The notes beneath the pieces were generated by a model, which had not been told where the DNA came from, did not search any database, and saw nothing but the letters and a program-made list of their open reading frames with translations. From Desulfovibrionaceae bacterium (lineage in GTDB: Bacteria; Desulfobacterota; Desulfovibrionia; Desulfovibrionales; Desulfovibrionaceae), in contig CAAGJV010000064.1 of NCBI GenBank assembly GCA_900770205.1, forward strand, positions 1-9,751: a DNA stretch of 9,751 bases, in the 5' to 3' direction. The position numbers were made by a program, and so were the translations under genes. Below are positions 7,389 to 9,751 of the stretch, piece by piece. The stretch's first letter is position 1; each line of letters starts with the position of its first letter.

Positions 7389-9751
7389 ATGGGTCAGCTT
7401 ACGAAGCAATTCGGCAAAATTAAAGTGTCCATCCCCATTCCGCACCTTTTGAATCTTCAGGTGGACTCCTACAGCGCCTTCCTTCAGGAAGGGCGCAAAG
7501 AATCGGAACGCGATCCCCATGTTGGTCTTGAAGGGGTCTTCCGTTCGGTCTTCCCCATTGAAGATTTTAATCGTACTGCGAGCCTGGAATATCTGGGATA
7601 TGAAATAAGCGAGCCAAAGTACGACCAGGCCGAGTGTATTTCCAAGGGCCTGACGTATGAAGCTCCCGTGCGCATCAAGGTACGCCTTGACATCTACGAT
7701 GTTGACGAGGCCACGAACACACGCACCTACCGCGACGGCAAGGAACAGGATATCTATTTCGGCACGCTTCCGCTGATGACCGAAAAAGGAACCTTCATCG
7801 TCAACGGAACGGAACGCGTTATCGTCAACCAGCTGCAGCGTTCCCCCGGCATCATTTTCGAGCACGATGGCGGAAAGACCCATACCTCCCGCAAGGTTCT
7901 GTACTCCTGCAGAGTCATTCCCATGCGAGGGTCCTGGCTCGACTTCGATTTCGACCATAAAGACATTCTGTATGTCCGCATCGACCGCCGCCGCAAGATG
8001 CCGGCCACCATTCTGTTCAAGGCCATGGGCATGTCCAAGGCTCAGATACTCGATACCTTCTATAAGAAGGAAGAATATCGCCTTGAAGATTCCCGCATTT
8101 TCGTGCGTGCCGATGCCGAACTCTTCGGCAACGACAAAGATCGCATCGCCTTCAGCGATATTCTCGATGCCGACGGCAATGTTCTTGTTAAAGCCGGCAA
8201 GAAAATGAACAGGCGCGACTGGCGCAAGATTTCCGGAGCTGGGCTTGAATTCATTGAAGTTTCTCCGGAATCTCTGCACGGCCTCTTCCTTGCTGAAGAC
8301 GTTGTCAACGAAGCAACCGGCGAGATCATTGCCGAAGCCTCCGATGAAGTGACGCCGGCTCTTCTCGCTCAGATACAGGAAGAGGGAGTGACCAGGCTCG
8401 TCATTCTCCACACCAAAGGAGCCGACACGTCTTCCTCCATTCGCGATACGCTTGTTCTCGACAAAACAGCAAGCACGGAGAAGGCGCAGGAAGAAATATA
8501 CCGCCGCCTGCGCCCCAGCTCTCCGCCCACGCCGGAAATAGCCGCCAGCTATTTCGACAATCTTTTCCGCAATGCGGACTACTACGACCTTTCCGCCGTT
8601 GGCCGCTATAAGCTGAATCTCCGCCTCGGCCTCAGCACAGACAAGAATGTCCTCACCCTTACGGATGAAGACATCATCACGGCCATCAAGGTTCTTGTCA
8701 CCATGAAAGACAGCAACGGCGCTCCCGATGATATCGACCATCTGGGCAACCGCCGCGTGCGCCTTGTGGGAGAACTGGTGGAAAACCAGTACCGCATCGG
8801 TCTTGTCCGCATGGAACGGGCCATCAAGGAACGCATGAGCATCCAGGAAGTGGCTTCCTTCATGCCGCACGATCTCATCAACCCCAAGCCCGTTGCTGCC
8901 GTGCTGAAGGAATTCTTTGGAACTTCCCAGCTGTCGCAGTTCATGGATCAGACGAACTCCCTGTCGGAAGTGACGCATAAGCGCCGTCTTTCCGCACTCG
9001 GCCCCGGCGGTCTTACCCGTGAACGAGCAGGGTTCGAAGTGCGCGACGTTCATACCTCGCACTATGGCAGGATCTGCCCCATCGAAACGCCGGAAGGCCC
9101 GAACATCGGCCTTATCGTTTCTTTAACGACCTATGCCAAGGTTAACGAATACGGCTTCATCGAAACGCCGTACCGCGTGGTACGCGATGGATGCCGCACG
9201 GAAGAGATCGTTCATCTCGATGCTTCGTGTGAAAAAGACCAGATCATCGCCCAGGCCAATGCTCCAGTCGATGAGAACGGCCGTTTCATCGAAGAAAATA
9301 TGACTGTCCGTTCCACCGGCGGCGATGTTCTCATGGCCAGCCGCGATGAAGTCACCCTGCAGGACATCTCTCCCAGCCAGATGGTCTCCATTTCGGCAGC
9401 GCTCATTCCCTTCCTGGAACATGACGACGCCAACCGCGCCCTCATGGGCTCCAACATGCAGCGCCAGGCCGTTCCTCTTCTCCGCTCCGAACGTCCTCTG
9501 GTCGGCACGGGCATGGAATACGATGTGGCCCGCGACTCCGGTGCCTGCCTTCTGGCCGAAGGCGACGGCGTTGTCAGATATGCCGATGCCGAACGGGTCA
9601 TTGTTGCCTACGACGACCTGTACATGGAAGACAGGGGCGGCGTCCGCAGCTATGATCTTCTGAAATACCACAAGTCGAACCAGAATTCCTGCTTCGGGCA
9701 GAAGCCCACCTGCTTCCCCGGTCAGCGAGTCAAAAAGAACGATAGATCGGA
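7389..9751 (+). CDS. rpoB: RNA polymerase beta subunit, 3'-truncated by window edge
   Basis: RpoB forms much of the polymerase active-site cleft and the rifampicin pocket. About 785 authentic residues are present out of a usual total near 1350. The ATG follows GAGG (7378-7381) by 7 bases and opens with [14 protein letters not shown]. Family landmarks: [16 protein letters not shown] at about 139-154, [17 protein letters not shown] in the middle, and the rifampicin region [19 protein letters not shown] at about 513-531. Asp520, His530 and Ser535 correspond to E. coli Asp516, His526 and Ser531 and are all wild type, so rifampicin sensitivity is predicted from these positions. Next come [18 protein letters not shown] and [17 protein letters not shown]. 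Ser524 replaces the nearly universal Pro (E. coli Pro520). The last 8 bases of the window match an Illumina adapter and the final residues (after VKKND) break family homology, so they should not be trusted. The gene sits behind carA rather than rplL. Confidence 0.97.
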   Translation, partial: MGQLTKQFGKIKVSIPIPHLLNLQVDSYSAFLQEGRKESERDPHVGLEGVFRSVFPIEDFNRTASLEYLGYEISEPKYDQAECISKGLTYEAPVRIKVRLDIYDVDEATNTRTYRDGKEQDIYFGTLPLMTEKGTFIVNGTERVIVNQLQRSPGIIFEHDGGKTHTSRKVLYSCRVIPMRGSWLDFDFDHKDILYVRIDRRRKMPATILFKAMGMSKAQILDTFYKKEEYRLEDSRIFVRADAELFGNDKDRIAFSDILDADGNVLVKAGKKMNRRDWRKISGAGLEFIEVSPESLHGLFLAEDVVNEATGEIIAEASDEVTPALLAQIQEEGVTRLVILHTKGADTSSSIRDTLVLDKTASTEKAQEEIYRRLRPSSPPTPEIAASYFDNLFRNADYYDLSAVGRYKLNLRLGLSTDKNVLTLTDEDIITAIKVLVTMKDSNGAPDDIDHLGNRRVRLVGELVENQYRIGLVRMERAIKERMSIQEVASFMPHDLINPKPVAAVLKEFFGTSQLSQFMDQTNSLSEVTHKRRLSALGPGGLTRERAGFEVRDVHTSHYGRICPIETPEGPNIGLIVSLTTYAKVNEYGFIETPYRVVRDGCRTEEIVHLDASCEKDQIIAQANAPVDENGRFIEENMTVRSTGGDVLMASRDEVTLQDISPSQMVSISAALIPFLEHDDANRALMGSNMQRQAVPLLRSERPLVGTGMEYDVARDSGACLLAEGDGVVRYADAERVIVAYDDLYMEDRGGVRSYDLLKYHKSNQNSCFGQKPTCFPGQRVKKNDRS
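9744..9751. other. Probable residual Illumina adapter at the contig end
   Basis: The window ends in AGATCGGA, the first eight bases of the TruSeq adapter (AGATCGGAAGAGC). Up to codon GAT (9741-9743) the translation follows the RpoB pattern VKKxD. The expected next residues are of the VIADG/VLADG type, but these bases give Arg-Ser. An untrimmed adapter at a contig terminus explains both facts; chance is the alternative. Confidence 0.7.

Noticed and set aside
7341..9062. 573-codon minus-strand reading frame opposite rpoB
   Set aside because: The plus strand encodes conserved RpoB throughout. The antisense frame is a by-product of third-position GC bias.
1..9751. Mobile element, phage, CRISPR or defence system
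   Set aside because: No transposase, integrase, terminal inverted repeats, direct-repeat array or accessory-type genes were found. Apart from spacers, the window is conserved housekeeping genes.

Overview
This window looks like an ordinary chromosomal housekeeping region of a Gram-negative, anaerobic, Desulfovibrionaceae-type bacterium (the Desulfovibrio / Bilophila / Mailhella neighbourhood). That placement is inference. It rests on the RpoB N-terminus ([20 protein letters not shown]), the style of the soluble CBS-domain protein, and GC-rich third codon positions set against AT-rich spacers. No database search was possible. All genes read left to right.

Layout: (1) 2-856, the 3' four-fifths of leuB (leucine biosynthesis), closed by a strong intrinsic terminator. 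(2) 916-1528, an AT-rich spacer with no convincing gene. (3) 1529-2347, a monocistronic CorC/HlyC-type CBS-domain protein whose real start is a TTG with a good Shine-Dalgarno, followed by its own terminator. (4) 2555-6948, carB then carA, encoding the large and small subunits of carbamoyl-phosphate synthetase. They overlap by ATGA and end in a terminator. Their order is the reverse of the common carA-carB. (5) 6949-7388, a 440-base spacer with a good sigma70 promoter, a terminator-like hairpin and a run of tandem T-rich repeats. (6) 7389 to the end, the first ~785 codons of rpoB (RNA polymerase beta).

leuB supplies leucine. carBA supplies carbamoyl phosphate to pyrimidine and arginine synthesis. 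rpoB is core transcription. Each of the three complete units is fenced by its own terminator, so they are probably separate transcripts rather than one pathway cluster.

I found no mobile element, CRISPR array, phage gene, tRNA or defence system, and nothing that deserves to be called a new system. The points most worth a second look are: rpoB lying next to carA instead of behind rplJ-rplL; the promoter/hairpin/T-tract arrangement in the rpoB leader, which could be an attenuator or a small RNA; an unusual Ser at the E. coli Pro520 position of the rifampicin region; and the last eight bases, which match the start of the Illumina TruSeq adapter exactly where RpoB homology stops, suggesting an untrimmed contig end.
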